A stretch of 64,000 bases of DNA from Sipunculus nudus (GCA_026874595.1 CM049318.1:42326456-42390455), one strand, 5' to 3'. Counted from the first letter of the stretch, positions 13,272-26,072 are shown. The notes: generated by a model not told the origin, from the letters alone. A program made the numbers and translations.

Positions 13272-15616
13272 AGAATGTCATGTTATCATTAGAATGTCGC
13301 GTAATTATAAGAATATAATGTAATTATTAGAATGGCATGTAATATACCATGAAAATTTGAGGATCTCATGAAATTGCTAGGATATCGTATAAGTATTAGG
13401 AAGACATGTAATTATCAAAATATCATGAAATTTCGTGGATGACATGCAATTATTCTGATGCCATGTAATTTTTCTGATGCCATGTAATTATCCTGATGCC
13501 ATGCCATGTAATTATCCTGATGCCATGTAATTATCCTGATGCCATGTAATTATCCTGATGCCAAGTAATTATCCTAATGCCATGTAATTTTTAGGATGCC
13601 AAGTAATTATCCTGATGCCATGTAATTATCCTGATGCCAAGTAATTATCCTAATGCCATGTAATTTTTAGGATGCCAAGTAATTATCCTGATGCCATGTA
13701 ATTATCCTGATGCCATGCCATGTAATTATCCTGATGCCATGTAATTATCCTGATGCCATGTAATTATCCTGATGCCATGTAATTTTTCGGATGCCAAGTA
13801 ATTATCCTGATGCCATGTTATTATCCTGATGCCATGTTATTATCCTGATGCCATGCCATGTAATTATTCTCGTGCCATGTGATTAATCTGATGCCATGTA
13901 ATTATCCTGATACCATGTTATTATCCTGATGCCAAGTAATTATCCTGATGCCATGTAATTTTTCGGATGTCATGTAATTATCCTGATGCCATTCCATGTA
14001 ATTATTGTCGTGCCATGTGATTAATCTGATGCCATGTAATTATCCTGATACCATGTAATTATCCTGATGCCAAGTAATTATTTTGATGCCATAGAAATTG
14101 TTCTGATGCCATGTTATTATACTGATGCTAGGCCATGTAATTATTCTTGTGCCATGTAATTAATCAGATGCCATTTAATTATCCTGATGCCAAGTAATTA
14201 TCCTGATTCCAAGTAATTATCCTGATGCCATGTAATAATCTTGATGCCAAGCAATTATAATGATGCCATGTAATTATTCTCATGCAATGTAATTATCCTG
14301 ATGCCATGTAATTATTCTCATGCCATGTAATTATTCTGATGCCATGTTATTATCCTGATGCCAAGTAATTATCCTGATGCCATGTAATTTTTCGGATGCC
14401 ATGTAATTATCCTGATGCCATTCCATGTAATTGTTCTCGTGCCATGTGATTAATCTGATGCCATGTAATTATCCTGAATCCATGTAATTATCCTGATGCC
14501 AAGTTATTATCCTGATGACATGTAATTATCCTGATGCCATTTCATGTAATTATTCTCGTGCCATGTGATTAATCTGATGCCATGTAATTATCCTGATACC
14601 ATGTAATTATCCTGATGCCAAGTAATTATCCTGATGCCATGTAATTGTTCTGATGCCATGTTATTATACTGATGCTTGGCCATGTAATTATTCTCGTGCC
14701 ATGTAATTAATCAGATGCCATGTTATTATCCTGATGCCAAGTAATTATCCTGATGCCAAGTAATTATCCTGATGCCATGTAATAATCTTGATGCCAAGCA
14801 ATTATAATGAAGCCATGTAATTATTCTCATGCAATGTAATTATCCTGATGCCATGTAATTATTCTGATGCCATGTGATTATTCCCATACCAAGTTTTTAT
14901 TCTCGTGCAATGTAATTATTCTCATGCCATGTAATTATTCTAATGCCATGTTATTATCCTGATGCCAAGTAATTATCCTGATGCCATGTAATTTTTCGGA
15001 TGCCATGTAATTATCCTGATGCCATGTAATTATCTCGATGCCAAGTAATTATCCTGAAGCCATGTAATTGTTCTGATTCCATGTAATTATCCTGATGCTA
15101 GGCCATGTAATTATTCTCGTGCCATGTTATTAATTAGATGCCATGTAATTATCCTGATGCCAAGAAATTATCCCGATGCCAAGTAATTATCCTGATGCCA
15201 TGTAATTGTTCTGATTCCATGTAATTATCCTGACGCTAGGCCATGTAATTATTCTCGTGCCATGTTAATAATTAGATGCCATGCAATTATTCTGATGCCA
15301 TGTAATTATCCTGATGCCATGTAATAATCTTGATGCCATGCAATTATAATGATGCCATGTAATTATTCTCATGCAATGTAATTATCCTGATGCCATGTAA
15401 TTATTCTGATGCCATGTGATTATTCTCATACCAAGTTATTATTCTCGTGCAATGTAATTATTCTGATGCCATGTAATTATTCTCATGCCATGTAATTATT
15501 CTGATGCCATGTAATTATTCTGAAGCCATGTAATTATTCTGATGCCATGTAATCATCATGTTGCCATGTTGTAATACTGATGATGACATGTAATCACAAG
15601 AATGTCATGTATTCTA
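13272..15616. repeat. 19-bp minisatellite array, about 120 copies
   Basis: The consensus unit is ATGCCATGTAATTATCCTG with many variants (ATTATTCTC, ATTTTTCGG, CAAGTAATT). The first roughly 170 bp and last roughly 60 bp are degenerate. Occasional 5-bp insertions give ATGCCATGCCATG or ATGCCATTCCATG. A composite block containing GATGCTAGGCCATGTAATT or GATGCTTGGCCATG recurs near 14126, 14672, 15096 and 15233, showing higher-order duplication. Confidence 0.93.
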
Positions 15617-16705
15617 GGGGATGTGGTGTAATTACATGTATTGAGAAGGCAATGTCACCAGGAGTTATTCTAGGTGAAAGGTTTAAATCATTGAGTCGAG
15701 TAGATAAACAAGCATAAGATGGAGACTATGGAACGATTCACCTCAACATTTCACACTCCCGGGTGTAACTCATATCAGCTGTGTTTACATAAGATGATTG
15801 CACAGACAGGTGGAATTTATTCAAAATAAGCCATGCCTGACTACCTGTGATTTAATCTATAGTATGTACGACTACATGTGATACTAGTAAACAACGGTGT
15901 TTGCGAGCGGAAATCACGTTCATGTAAATAGTAATTCGGACACACGTGAAGTAGAATTATTGTGATTAGTTCAATGCAATTAACAATTCATGAAGTGTGA
16001 TTACCATAATTAGTTTAGTTGCTTGATCAAATGGGACAGTAGAATAAATTATGGCAATAATAACACCATTCATCCGTGAGAAAGTCTCATTAAAATATAT
16101 AAAACCTGGTAAGTTTAAAAACTATGTCTTTCAGAGTCGTCAAATTCTGGTCTGTAGAGTTTAATTAACTTCATTCATTCTTAAATATAAGCATATAATT
16201 AATAATGCATTAATTATTAATCAGTTATTAAATATTAATATAATTTGAACTGTTTTCTGTCGTCTTGGAAACTTTTCATTAATGTTTTTCTTATAGGGTT
16301 ATTTGAAGAATACAATTTTGCCTATCTACTTTATTACAGTACTTTATTGATGTGTTAATGCCATGCATGTGGCTTTATCTAATGGCTGACGATGAGGAAA
16401 CACCAATGATAAAAGGTGTAATATGCAATATATGAGCCCATTAAAGGTTTTCAGTGCATGAGCTGAGATTAATATAGACCTGGCAATGGTGCATTTATAA
16501 TAATCAGACGACATTATAAATGCCTATAGGTATTTCGCCATTTTTAAGCGCACTGGTTTAATGGAACCGGAAACCGTATAACTAACGAACCGGGCAAAAA
16601 GAAAGTAATAGTATAAGCTGGGTCTCCCACCAGCGTCAATTATCTGATGATCGCCCAGGTGCCAATACCGGCAACGGCGTGAAACAACGATGCTCCAACG
16701 TGCTT

Positions 16706-16708
<3 letters not shown>
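15617..16708. other. AT-rich spacer, nothing recognised
   Basis: Unique-looking AT-rich sequence. No ORF or RNA gene was recognised. Confidence 0.5.

Positions 16709-16781
<73 letters not shown>
16709..16781. repeat. Compound (CT)n(AT)n microsatellite
   Basis: About 42 bp of CT repeats run directly into about 31 bp of AT repeats. Confidence 0.97.
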
Positions 16782-16785
<4 letters not shown>

Positions 16786-16950
16786 GGGTGTATACACAAA
16801 GATATATAACATGTACACATAGAGTTCTGGTTAATTATACCATCTTTGGAAATTTGAAATGTGAAGTAATCGTTCTGCAAAGCAAAATGCAACAAATAAA
16901 TATCATGAGGTACATTGTACGTGACTGTTTATGTCATGATGGAAAGTAAA

Positions 16951-17084
16951 CTCTGGTAGGATTTGCCATTGTACTGGTAGACTTAAATATTTTGATTTCT
17001 TGTTGTAGAGATTAAAATTCTTATTTTTACTGGTAGAATGAGAATTTTTTTCTACAAGTAGACTTGCAAATCCTACCAGTGGAG
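16951..17084. repeat. Hairpin-forming CTGGTAG repeat, MITE-like
   Basis: CTCTGGTAGGATTTGC at 16951 is matched in inverted orientation by GCAAATCCTACCAG at 17066-17079. Nested ACTGGTAGA and TCTACAAGTAGA motifs lie inside, so the 134-bp segment can fold on itself. A related cluster occurs at 25870-26071. No coding sequence is present. Confidence 0.6.
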
Positions 17085-18012
17085 ATTACAAGTTTCAGAG
17101 GGGAGGACAGTTTTGATCGATTTAAAATTAAAATAAGACTTATTTCCTGGGATTGCTGATTGTCTTGTCACTCATCATTAGGAGTAACAATAGTAAATCT
17201 GTGTTAAATTTAGCTGGGTATCCTGAATTTTCATGTAGTTACTTCAAACGAATCACTGAGTTTTAAAATGTGCGTCAAGAGTGACATGCTTGAGCTACAT
17301 TAAAGGTGTGATTAATGAGTCCTTAATCAGGTGAGTTTGGTATATCTTACTAATGAGTAAAATAACAAGTGTTTGGCTGAACTGTTTGCGGTCCATCACT
17401 TCAGGGAAATATTGTCAGTATATTTCGTAGTTTGTTGTACCTCTTTTGGACTTGAAAATTTGCCCGTCACCATCAGGCCCAAACCTGATGGAAATTAGCG
17501 GTTTATTAACTCAGATATCTTATGAAACTATATCAATTGGTTTGTTTTAATGCAGGACCAAAGAGTTTAATTCAGTGCAATGCCCATGTCGCAGGAGAAG
17601 TTAATGTTCTACAGGTAACGAAACTCCCATAAAGACACCTTGAGTTCCAAGAAGGCAGCTTCTGTATCAGACGGGAAGTGTATGATCATCCCATTGCAGC
17701 ACTTCAGCTAGACAAAGGGATGAAATGCGACGCCATTGTGTGTGTATGTTTGGTGGGGGGGGGGGGGGGTGCTCAAGTTCTGGTACATATTAATTTCAAG
17801 ATCCAAGAGACAGGGGCAAGGAAGGCTCTCTACTGTGCCAAACCAGTAGTTTAGTTGTGATTGAGGAAGGAATCTTTAACACAATCAAGAGATGCCATGA
17901 CCGAGTCGGCCATTCTGTTCGCGCACCCATTCAGACGATGCCTGGATTCGACATGGTCTTGTTCGACTCTTCTTTCGATCATTCCCAACATGCAGTGTCC
18001 GTGTGGCTCTCA
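17085..18012. other. Spacer with a 15-G run
   Basis: Mostly unremarkable sequence with a homopolymer of 15 G at 17755-17769. Two overlapping open frames of 78 and 67 codons start at 17857 and 17861 and run into the satellite that follows. They have no recognisable domain and are not called as genes. Confidence 0.5.
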
Positions 18013-19862
18013 AGAAGCCGCCGGTCCAGCGGGAAGACCAATATCTCGGATCGGATCGATATGATGAGTCTGTCAGATGGAGATTATAAATGAATTCTCC
18101 ACATTAGGGATCCTTTTGTACAATTCTTTTCTACTCCCAAGAAGACACCAGCGGGAAGACAAATATCTCTTGGATTCATGGCCAGAATACAAATGGATCG
18201 GATCGATATGACGATTCTGTCAGATGGAGATTATAAATGAATTCTCCACATTAGGGATCCTTTTGTACAATTCTTTTCTACTCCCAAGAAGACACCAGCG
18301 GGAAGGCCAATATCTCTTGGATTCATGGCCAGAATACAAATGGATCGGATCGATATGACGAGTCTGTCAGATGGAGATTATAAATGTACAAGTCTTTTCT
18401 ACTCCCAAGAAGATACCAGCGGGAAGACCAATATCTCTTGGATTCATGGCCAGAATACAAATTGATCGGATCGATATGATGAGTCTGTCAGATGGAGATT
18501 ATAAATGAATTCTCCACATTGGGGATCCTTTGTACAAGTCTTTTCTACTCCCAAGAAGACACCAGCGGGAAGGCCAATATCTCTTGAATTCATGGCCAGA
18601 ATACAAATGGATCGGATCGATATGACGAGTCTGTCAGATGGAGATTATAAATGAATTCTCCACATTAGGGATCCTTTTGTACAAGTCTTTTCTACTCCCA
18701 AGAAGACACCAGCGGGAAGGCCAATATCTCTTGAATTCATGGCCAGAATACAAATGGATCGGATCGATATGACGAGTCTGTCAGATTGAGATTAAAAATG
18801 AATTCTCCACATTAGGGATCCCTTTGTACAAGTCTTTTCTACTCCCAAGAAGACACCAGCGGGAAGGCCAATATCTCTTGAATTCATGGCCAGAATACAA
18901 ATGGATCGGATCGATATGATGAGTCTGTCAGATGGAGATTATAAATGAATTCTCCACATTAGGGATCCCTTTGTACAAGTCTTTTCTACTCCCAAGAAGA
19001 TACCAGCGGGAAGGCCAATATCTCTTGGATTCATGGCAAGAATACAAATGGATCGGATCGATATGATGAGTCTGTCAGATGGAGATTATAAATGAATTCT
19101 CCACATTAGGGATCCTTTTGTACAATTCTTTTCCACTCCCAAGAAGACACCAGCGAGAGGGCCAATATCTCTTGAATTCATGGCCAGAATACAAATGGAT
19201 CGGATCGATATGATGAGTCTGTCAGATGGAGATTATAAATGAATTCTCCACATTAGGGATCCCTTTGTACAAGTCTTTTCTACTCCCCAAAAAAAAACAC
19301 CAGCGGGAAGGCCAATATCTCTTAAATTCATGGGCAGAATACAAATGGATCGGATCGATATGACGAGTCTGTCAGATGGAGATTATAAATGAATTCTCCA
19401 CATTAGGGATCCCTTTGTACAAGTCTTTTCTACTCCCAAGAAGATACCAGCGGGAAGACCAATATCTCTTGGATTCATGGCCAGAATACAAATGGATCGG
19501 ATCGATATGATGAGTCTGTCAGATGGAGATTATAAATGAATTCTCCACATTAGGGATCCTTTTGTACAAGTCTTTTCTACTCCCAAGAAGACACCAGCGG
19601 GAAGACCAATATCTCTTGAATTCATGGCCAGAATACAAATGGATCGGATCGATATGATGAGTCTGTCAGATGGAGATTATAAATGAATTCTCCACATTAG
19701 GGATCCTTTTGTACAAGTCTTTTCTACTCCCAAGAAGACACCAGCGGGAAGACCAATATCTCTTGAATTCATGGCCAGAATACAAATGGATCGGATTGAT
19801 ATGACGAGTCTGTCAGATGGAGATTATAAATGAATTCTCCACGAGGGATCTTCCTACAAGTT
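18013..19862. repeat. 147-bp satellite array, about 12-13 copies
   Basis: Copies of CAGATGGAGA start at 18074, 18221, 18368, 18489, 18635 and 18782, giving steps of 147, 147, 121, 146 and 147 bp. The 121-bp step is a copy lacking the GAATTCTCCACATTAGGGATC segment. Each full unit includes GAATTCTCC, GGGATCC, CTCCCAAGAAGACACCAGCG, TTCATGGCCAGAATAC and GGATCGGATCGATATGA. Copies differ at a few positions (ACACCAGCG or ATACCAGCG; GACGAG or GATGAG). The first copy is partial and the last loses homology after GAATTCTCCAC. Confidence 0.95.
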
Positions 19863-21055
19863 AAGTTGGACTCGTGTAGACATTTGTTGACGTGCGGATC
19901 ATGCAGTTGCAGATAAATTGCCAAAAACATTTTTGGCTTGGGTCATCAACTCACTCACTGGATTGTGACCAAGTATGTGCATAGTTTATGGTCGGCCAGG
20001 GCACCCACAGTCCCAAGATGCCATTGAGGGCGCAAATGGGGACTTGGAAATGAAGTTAGGAAGTTGATGAATGAACACTTAGAACAGTGCTAGAATGATT
20101 GGCTGAAATATGTGACGGGTCATCACATCAACAAAGTTCGGTAGACCACTGATTGAGCATATCCATAATCAACTAACTAAGAAGTCATTACTAGTTGGAC
20201 ATGCTGGTGGCTGAATGAATGAAAGACAAAGAAAACAGAGAAAAAATGAACAAAGATAGTCCTAGGGCAAATCCTGAAATTTTAAGTTTTGCTGCACCCC
20301 CGTCATTATTATGTTTGATGCCATTTTCTGTTAAAGTGATTCATGGAGATCATATATCAAAACATTACCCCTCTGGAAAAGTGTCGAAAAGGCTTAAAAT
20401 CAGCAATTTTATCAACGGATCTCGGTACATAACTTTTTGAAAATATATGGGTTATTGTCAAGGGTTCACATAATGAAATTGTTATGTGGAGAAATTTTTA
20501 TTGCAAAATTCAGTCAGACCTGCCACCTATCCTAATGTTGATGTGCTAAATCCATTAATATTAATTTCTAAATTCTTTTTAAATTTGTTAACCTCCAAAT
20601 TTTAAAATTAAAAGTTTAAAATATAAAAAGCCATATAATATTTAACCCTTACTGTTATTTGGGATATAAAAGGGCAAGATTAGTCCTAATCATCATTAGA
20701 AAATTGGGACTTTTGCTGACATGATTGGGGTCAGGTCATAGAATCCAAAGACACTGAAACGGAAACACATTATAAACTTATTATCAATTTAGTTTTTATC
20801 TTCTTTTCAGTATCATTTTGAGCCTTGGATAGTAGGGTGCTACCTGATATGTATAAAAAATACTGTTAGAATCTTATCTGGTAAATCTCAACGTTGTCAG
20901 AAATTTCAAGACATTAATGATTTTTTAAATTAGTTTTGTAAGCAAAGATTGCATGACGGTTCTAGAGAACTGGTCAGAATGAATGGCGATTGATTGAGAC
21001 AGATGCAGATGAAGGAAATACTTTAATATTTCCATTTTAATGACAATCTCACTTT
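19863..21055. other. AT-rich spacer, nothing recognised
   Basis: A 73-codon open frame at 20219-20440 has no recognisable similarity. No RNA gene or repeat was seen. Confidence 0.5.
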
Positions 21056-24000
21056 GCTTGATATTTGAGAGAGAATGTCTCTCCTTAAGTCTTCAAAACA
21101 TATTTTTTTTAGAAATCCTTTTATCTTATTAATGATCTTACCTGGGACGCTTCTTGGAACTGATAACAGTTTTTAATGTAAATTTACAGAAGGAAAACCA
21201 GTTATATGACTTTTATTTTATCATCTGATTAATAATTCATCTCCCTCTTCAATTATTTTTTACCTTCTATCTTGTATAAAAAGGGTTTTCAAGTAAAACC
21301 AAGTGTCCAGTCTGTAAGTGTCTAACTCTGAAGTGGGAGGAACTTACGCTCCCATTTTTAAAAAAGGTCAGTAAACAGGCCCAATGGTAATCCGGTCACC
21401 TTGCTACCATGGCCAAGCGAATTAATTATATATATACACATATTTTTACACAAATTACTATAAAATTAAGAAAAAAATTGATAATTTAAAATTAGGAGTT
21501 AACGGTTAAAGCTAGCCGTAAAGATAAACGTTGCTCTCCGCAGGGTTTGGCAGCTTTTTTCCCACAAGCATATGGCCTGAAATTTGTCCAAAATCCTGTT
21601 CTATTCTAAATGCTTACCTAAACTTTTATTTATAAATTCAAAATTTGAGATTTTAATTTATTAACTAAGTCAAACGGAAGTAAAACATACAAATAAGATT
21701 TTTTTCAGTAGAATAATCACACTAAAGTTTTGCTGTCCTGTCTTACACAGTACAAAATAACACAAAATGTTATCGGATACATTAAACATAAACATATTTT
21801 ATAACATTTCAAGAACAATTTGGAGATTAAAATGATGTAACGGTTTAACTTTAGCCAGACATTTAACTAAAATTTCATTGAAATGGGCAAGGGCGACTCA
21901 GTATAACTACGGGAACAATTGTGTCGACGAGGGGTTTCCCGGGGCTTGAATCGGACCTGTGGGCCGATTGTCTCTGGGACCGATATTTGCTTGATATTTG
22001 AGAGAGAATGTCTCTCCTTAAGTCTTCAAAACATATTTTTTTTAGAAATCCTTTTATCTTATTAATGATCTTACCTGGGACGCTTCTTGGAACTGATAAC
22101 AGTTTTTAATGTAAATTTACAGAAGGAAAACCAGTTATATGACTTTTATTTTATCATCTGATTAATAATTCATCTCCCTCTTCAATTATTTTTTACCTTC
22201 TATCTTGTATAAAAAGGTTTTCAAGTAAAACCAAGTGTCCAGTCTGTAAGTGTCTAACTCTGAAGTGGGAGGAACTTACGCTCCCATTTTTAAAAAAGGT
22301 CAGTAAACAGGCCCAATGGTAATCCGGTCACCTTGCTACCATGGCCAAGCGAATTAATTAAATATATACACATATTTTTACACAAATTACTATAAAATTA
22401 AGAAAAAAATTGATAATTTAAAATTAGGAGTTAACGGTTAAAGCTAGCCGTAAAGATAAACGTTGCTCTCCGCAGGGTTTGGCAGCTTTTTTCCCACAAG
22501 CATATGGCCTGAAATTTGTCCAAAATCCTGTTCTATTCTAAATGCTTACCTAAACTTTTATTTATAAATTCAAAATTTGAGATTTTAATTTATTAACTAA
22601 GTCAAACGGAAGTAAAACATACAAATAAGATTTTTTTCAGTAGAATAATCACACTAAAGTTTTGCTGTCCTGTCTTACACAGTACAAAATAACACAAAAT
22701 GTTATCGGATACATTAAACATAAACATATTTTATAACATTTCAAGAACAATTTGGAGATTAAAATGATGTAACGGTTTAACTTTAGCCAGACATTTAACT
22801 AAAATTTCATTGAAATGGGCAAGGGCGACTCAGTATAACTACGGGAACAATTGTGTCGACGAGGGGTTTCCCGGGGCTTGAATCGGACCTGTGGGCCGAT
22901 TGTCTCTGGGACCGATATTTGCTTGATATTTGAGAGAGAATGTCTCTCCTTAAGTCTTCAAAACATATTTTTTTTAGAAATCCTTTTATCTTATTAATGA
23001 TCTTACCTGGGACGCTTCTTGGAACTGATAACAGTTTTTAATGTAAATTTACAGAAGGAAAACCAGTTATATGACTTTTATTTTATCATCTGATTAATAA
23101 TTCATCTCCCTCTTCAATTATTTTTTACCTTCTATCTTGTATAAAAAGGTTTTCAAGTAAAACCAAGTGTCCAGTCTGTAAGTGTCTAACTCTGAAGTGG
23201 GAGGAACTTACGCTCCCATTTTTAAAAAAGGTCAGTAAACAGGCCCAATGGTAATCCGGTCACCTTGCTACCATGGCCAAGCGAATTAATTAAATATATA
23301 CACATATTTTTACACAAATTACTATAAAATTAAGAAAAAAATTGATAATTTAAAATTAGGAGTTAACGGTTAAAGCTAGCCGTAAAGATAAACGTTGCTC
23401 TCCGCAGGGTTTGGCAGCTTTTTTCCCACAAGCATATGGCCTGAAATTTGTCCAAAATCCTGTTCTATTCTAAATGCTTACCTAAACTTTTATTTATAAA
23501 TTCAAAATTTGAGATTTTAATTTATTAACTAAGTCAAACGGAAGTAAAACATACAAATAAGATTTTTTTCAGTAGAATAATCACACTAAAGTTTTGCTGT
23601 CCTGTCTTACACAGTACAAAATTAACACAAAATGTTATCGGATACATTAAACATAAACATATTTTATAACATTTCAAGAACAATTTGGAGATTAAAATGA
23701 TGTAACGGTTTAACTTTAGCCAGACATTTAACTAAAATTTCATTGAAATGGGCAAGGGCGACTCAGTATAACTACGGGAACAATTGTGTCGACGAGGGGT
23801 TTCCCGGGGCTTGAATCGGACCTGTGGGCCGATTGTCTCTGGGACCGATATTTGCTTGATATTTGAGAGAGAATGTCTCTCCTTAAGTCTTCAAAACATA
23901 TTTTTTTTAGAAATCCTTTTATCTTATTAATGATCTTACCTGGGACGCTTCTTGGAACTGATAACAGTTTTTAATGTAAATTTACAGAAGGAAAACCAGT

Positions 24001-25713
24001 TATATGACTTTTATTTTATCATCTGATTAATAATTCATCTCCCTCTTCAATTATTTTTTACCTTCTATCTTGTATAAAAAGGTTTTCAAGTAAAACCAAG
24101 TGTCCAGTCTGTAAGTGTCTAACTCTGAAGTGGGAGGAACTTACGCTCCCATTTTTAAAAAAGGTCAGTAAACAGGCCCAATGGTAATCCGGTCACCTTG
24201 CTACCATGGCCAAGCGAATTAATTAAATATATACACATATTTTTACACAAATTACTATAAAATTAAGAAAAAAATTGATAATTTAAAATTAGGAGTTAAC
24301 GGTTTAAGCTAACCGTAAAGATAAACGTTGCTCTCCGCAGGGTTTGGCAGCTTTTTTCCCCACAAGCATATGGCCTGAAATTTGTCCAAAATCCTGTTCT
24401 ATTCTAAATGCTTACCTAAACTTTTATTTATAAATTCAAAATTTGAGATTTTAATTTATTAACTAAGTCAAACGGAAGTAAAACATACAAATAAGATTTT
24501 TTTCAGTAGAATAATCACACTAAATTTTGCTGTCCTGTCTTACACAGTACAAAATTAACACAAAATGTTATCGGATACATTAAACATAAACATATTTTAT
24601 AACATTTCAAGAACAATTTGGAAGTTAAAATGATGTAACGGTTTAACTTTAGCCAGACATTTAACTAAAATTTCATTGAAATGGGCAAGGGCGACTCAGT
24701 ATAACTACGGGAACAATTGTGTCGACGAGGGGTTTCCCGGGGCTTGAATCGGACCTGTGGGCCGATTGTCTCTGGGACCGATATTTGCTTGATATTTGAG
24801 AGAGAATGTCTCTCCTTAAGTCTTCAAAACATATTTTTTTTAGAAATCCTTTTATCTTATTAATGATCTTACCTGGGACGCTTCTTGGAACTGATAACAG
24901 TTTTTAATGTAAATTTACAGAAGGAAAACCAGTTATATGACTTTTATTTTATCATCTGATTAATAATTCATCTCCCTCTTCAATTATTTTTTACCTTCTA
25001 TCTTGTATAAAAAGGTTTTCAAGTAAAACCAAGTGTCCAGTCTGTAAGTGTCTAACTCTGAAGTGGGAGGAACTTACGCTCCCATTTTTAAAAAAGGTCA
25101 GTAAACAGGCCCAATTGTAATCCGGTCACCTTGCTACCATGGCCAAGCGAATTAATTATATATATACACATATTTTTACACAAATTACTATAAAATTAAG
25201 AAAAAAATTGATAATTTAAAATTAGGAGTTAACGGTTTAAGCTGACCGTAAAGATAAACGTTGCTCTCCGCAGGGTTTGGCAGCTTTTTTCCCACAAGCA
25301 TATGGCCTGAAATTTGTCCAAAATCCTGTTCTATTCTAAATGCTTACCTAAACTTTTATTTATAAATTCAAAATTTGAGATTTTAATTTATTAACTAAGT
25401 CAAACGGAAGTAAAACATACAAATAAGATTTTTTTCAGTAGAATAATCACACTAAAGTTTTGCTGTCCTGTCTTACACAGTACAAAATTAACACAAAATG
25501 TTATCGGATACATTAAACATAAACATATTTTATAACATTTCAAGAACAATTTGGAAGTTAAAATGATGTAACGGTTTAACTTTAGCCAGACATTTAACTA
25601 AAATTTCATTGAAATGGGCAAGGGCGACTCAGTATAACTACGGGAACAATTGTGTCGACGAGGGGTTTCCCGGGGCTTGAATCGGACCTGTGGGCCGATT
25701 GTCTCTGGGACCG
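21056..25713. repeat. Five tandem copies of a 933-bp unit
   Basis: GCTTGATATTTGAGAGAG starts copies at 21056, 21989, 22921, 23854 and 24787. The copies differ by only a few substitutions or single-base indels, so the amplification is recent or homogenised. Copies 1 and 5 share TTATATATATAC where copies 2-4 have TTAAATATATAC. Copies 4-5 share GGAAGTTAAAATG against GGAGATTAAAATG in 1-3. Copies 3-5 share ACAAAATTAACAC. No long ORF is present. Each unit ends in GGGCCGATTGTCTCTGGGAC, which resembles the minisatellite just right of the array, so the right boundary lies within that repeat. Confidence 0.97.
21275..21359 (+). promoter_or_regulatory. TATA-like box followed by hairpin and T5 in each 933-bp unit
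   Basis: TATAAAAAGG (21275) is followed about 40 bp later by GTAAGT (21314-21319), then ACTTAC (21342-21347, its complement). Overlapping this is a hairpin GGGAG/CTCCC (21335-21353) directly followed by ATTTTTA. All five tandem units keep the arrangement; copy 1 differs by one extra G after the TATA. It could mark a short transcription unit, but each motif is short and the copies are too similar for conservation to be evidence. Confidence 0.2.
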
Positions 25714-25862
25714 ACCGACGGCCTTGGGGCCGAGTGTCGCTACCTCATCATGCTCAGGGGCCGACTGTCTCTGGGGCCGAGTGTCTCTTGGGCCGAGTGT
25801 CTCTGGGGCCGAGAGTCGCTTGGGCCGAGTGTCTCCGGCCGAGCGTCTCTGGGGCCTAGAGT
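25690..25862. repeat. GC-rich GGGCCGAGTGTCTCT minisatellite
   Basis: About ten degenerate units of 16-18 bp with the core GGGCCGAGTGTCTCT. Open frames of 69-100 codons on both strands here are by-products of the repeat. The first units are the same sequence that ends each 933-bp unit to the left. Confidence 0.85.
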
Positions 25863-25869
25863 TCCTGTT

Positions 25870-26070
25870 ACCATTTGGATTTCTACTGGTAGAAAGAAAA
25901 CTTCTCATATCTACTGGTAGATATGCAATTTAACCTCTACTGCATTCTACAGGTAGAAATGAAAATTTCCACCTTTACTGGTAGAATTAATAAAATTTCT
26001 ACAGGGAGAAATGGACATTCTCATCTCTTCTGGTAGAATTTGAAAGTCTTCCAGATTGTAATCTCTACCA

Positions 26071-26071
<1 letters not shown>
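25870..26071. repeat. Cluster of TCTACTGGTAGA palindromic motifs
   Basis: Several near-palindromic copies of TCTACTGGTAGA and variants (TCTACAGGTAGA, TCTACAGGGAGA) are spaced by about 20-50 bp. The last part, ATTGTAATCTCTACCAGG, resembles the reverse complement of the right end of the hairpin repeat at 16951-17084, so both belong to one family. Confidence 0.6.

Positions 26072-26072
<1 letters not shown>

Noticed and set aside
17857-18093. 78-codon ORF upstream of the 147-bp satellite as an exon
   Set aside because: An overlapping frame of similar length exists and the last third is satellite sequence; no domain seen.
21275-21359. U1-like snRNA because of ACTTAC
   Set aside because: The hexamer alone is not enough; the U1 5' end and stem-loop sequences are absent.
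25606-25933. Overlapping ORFs of 69-100 codons on both strands
   Set aside because: They are produced by the stop-poor GC-rich GGGCCGAGTGTCTCT minisatellite.
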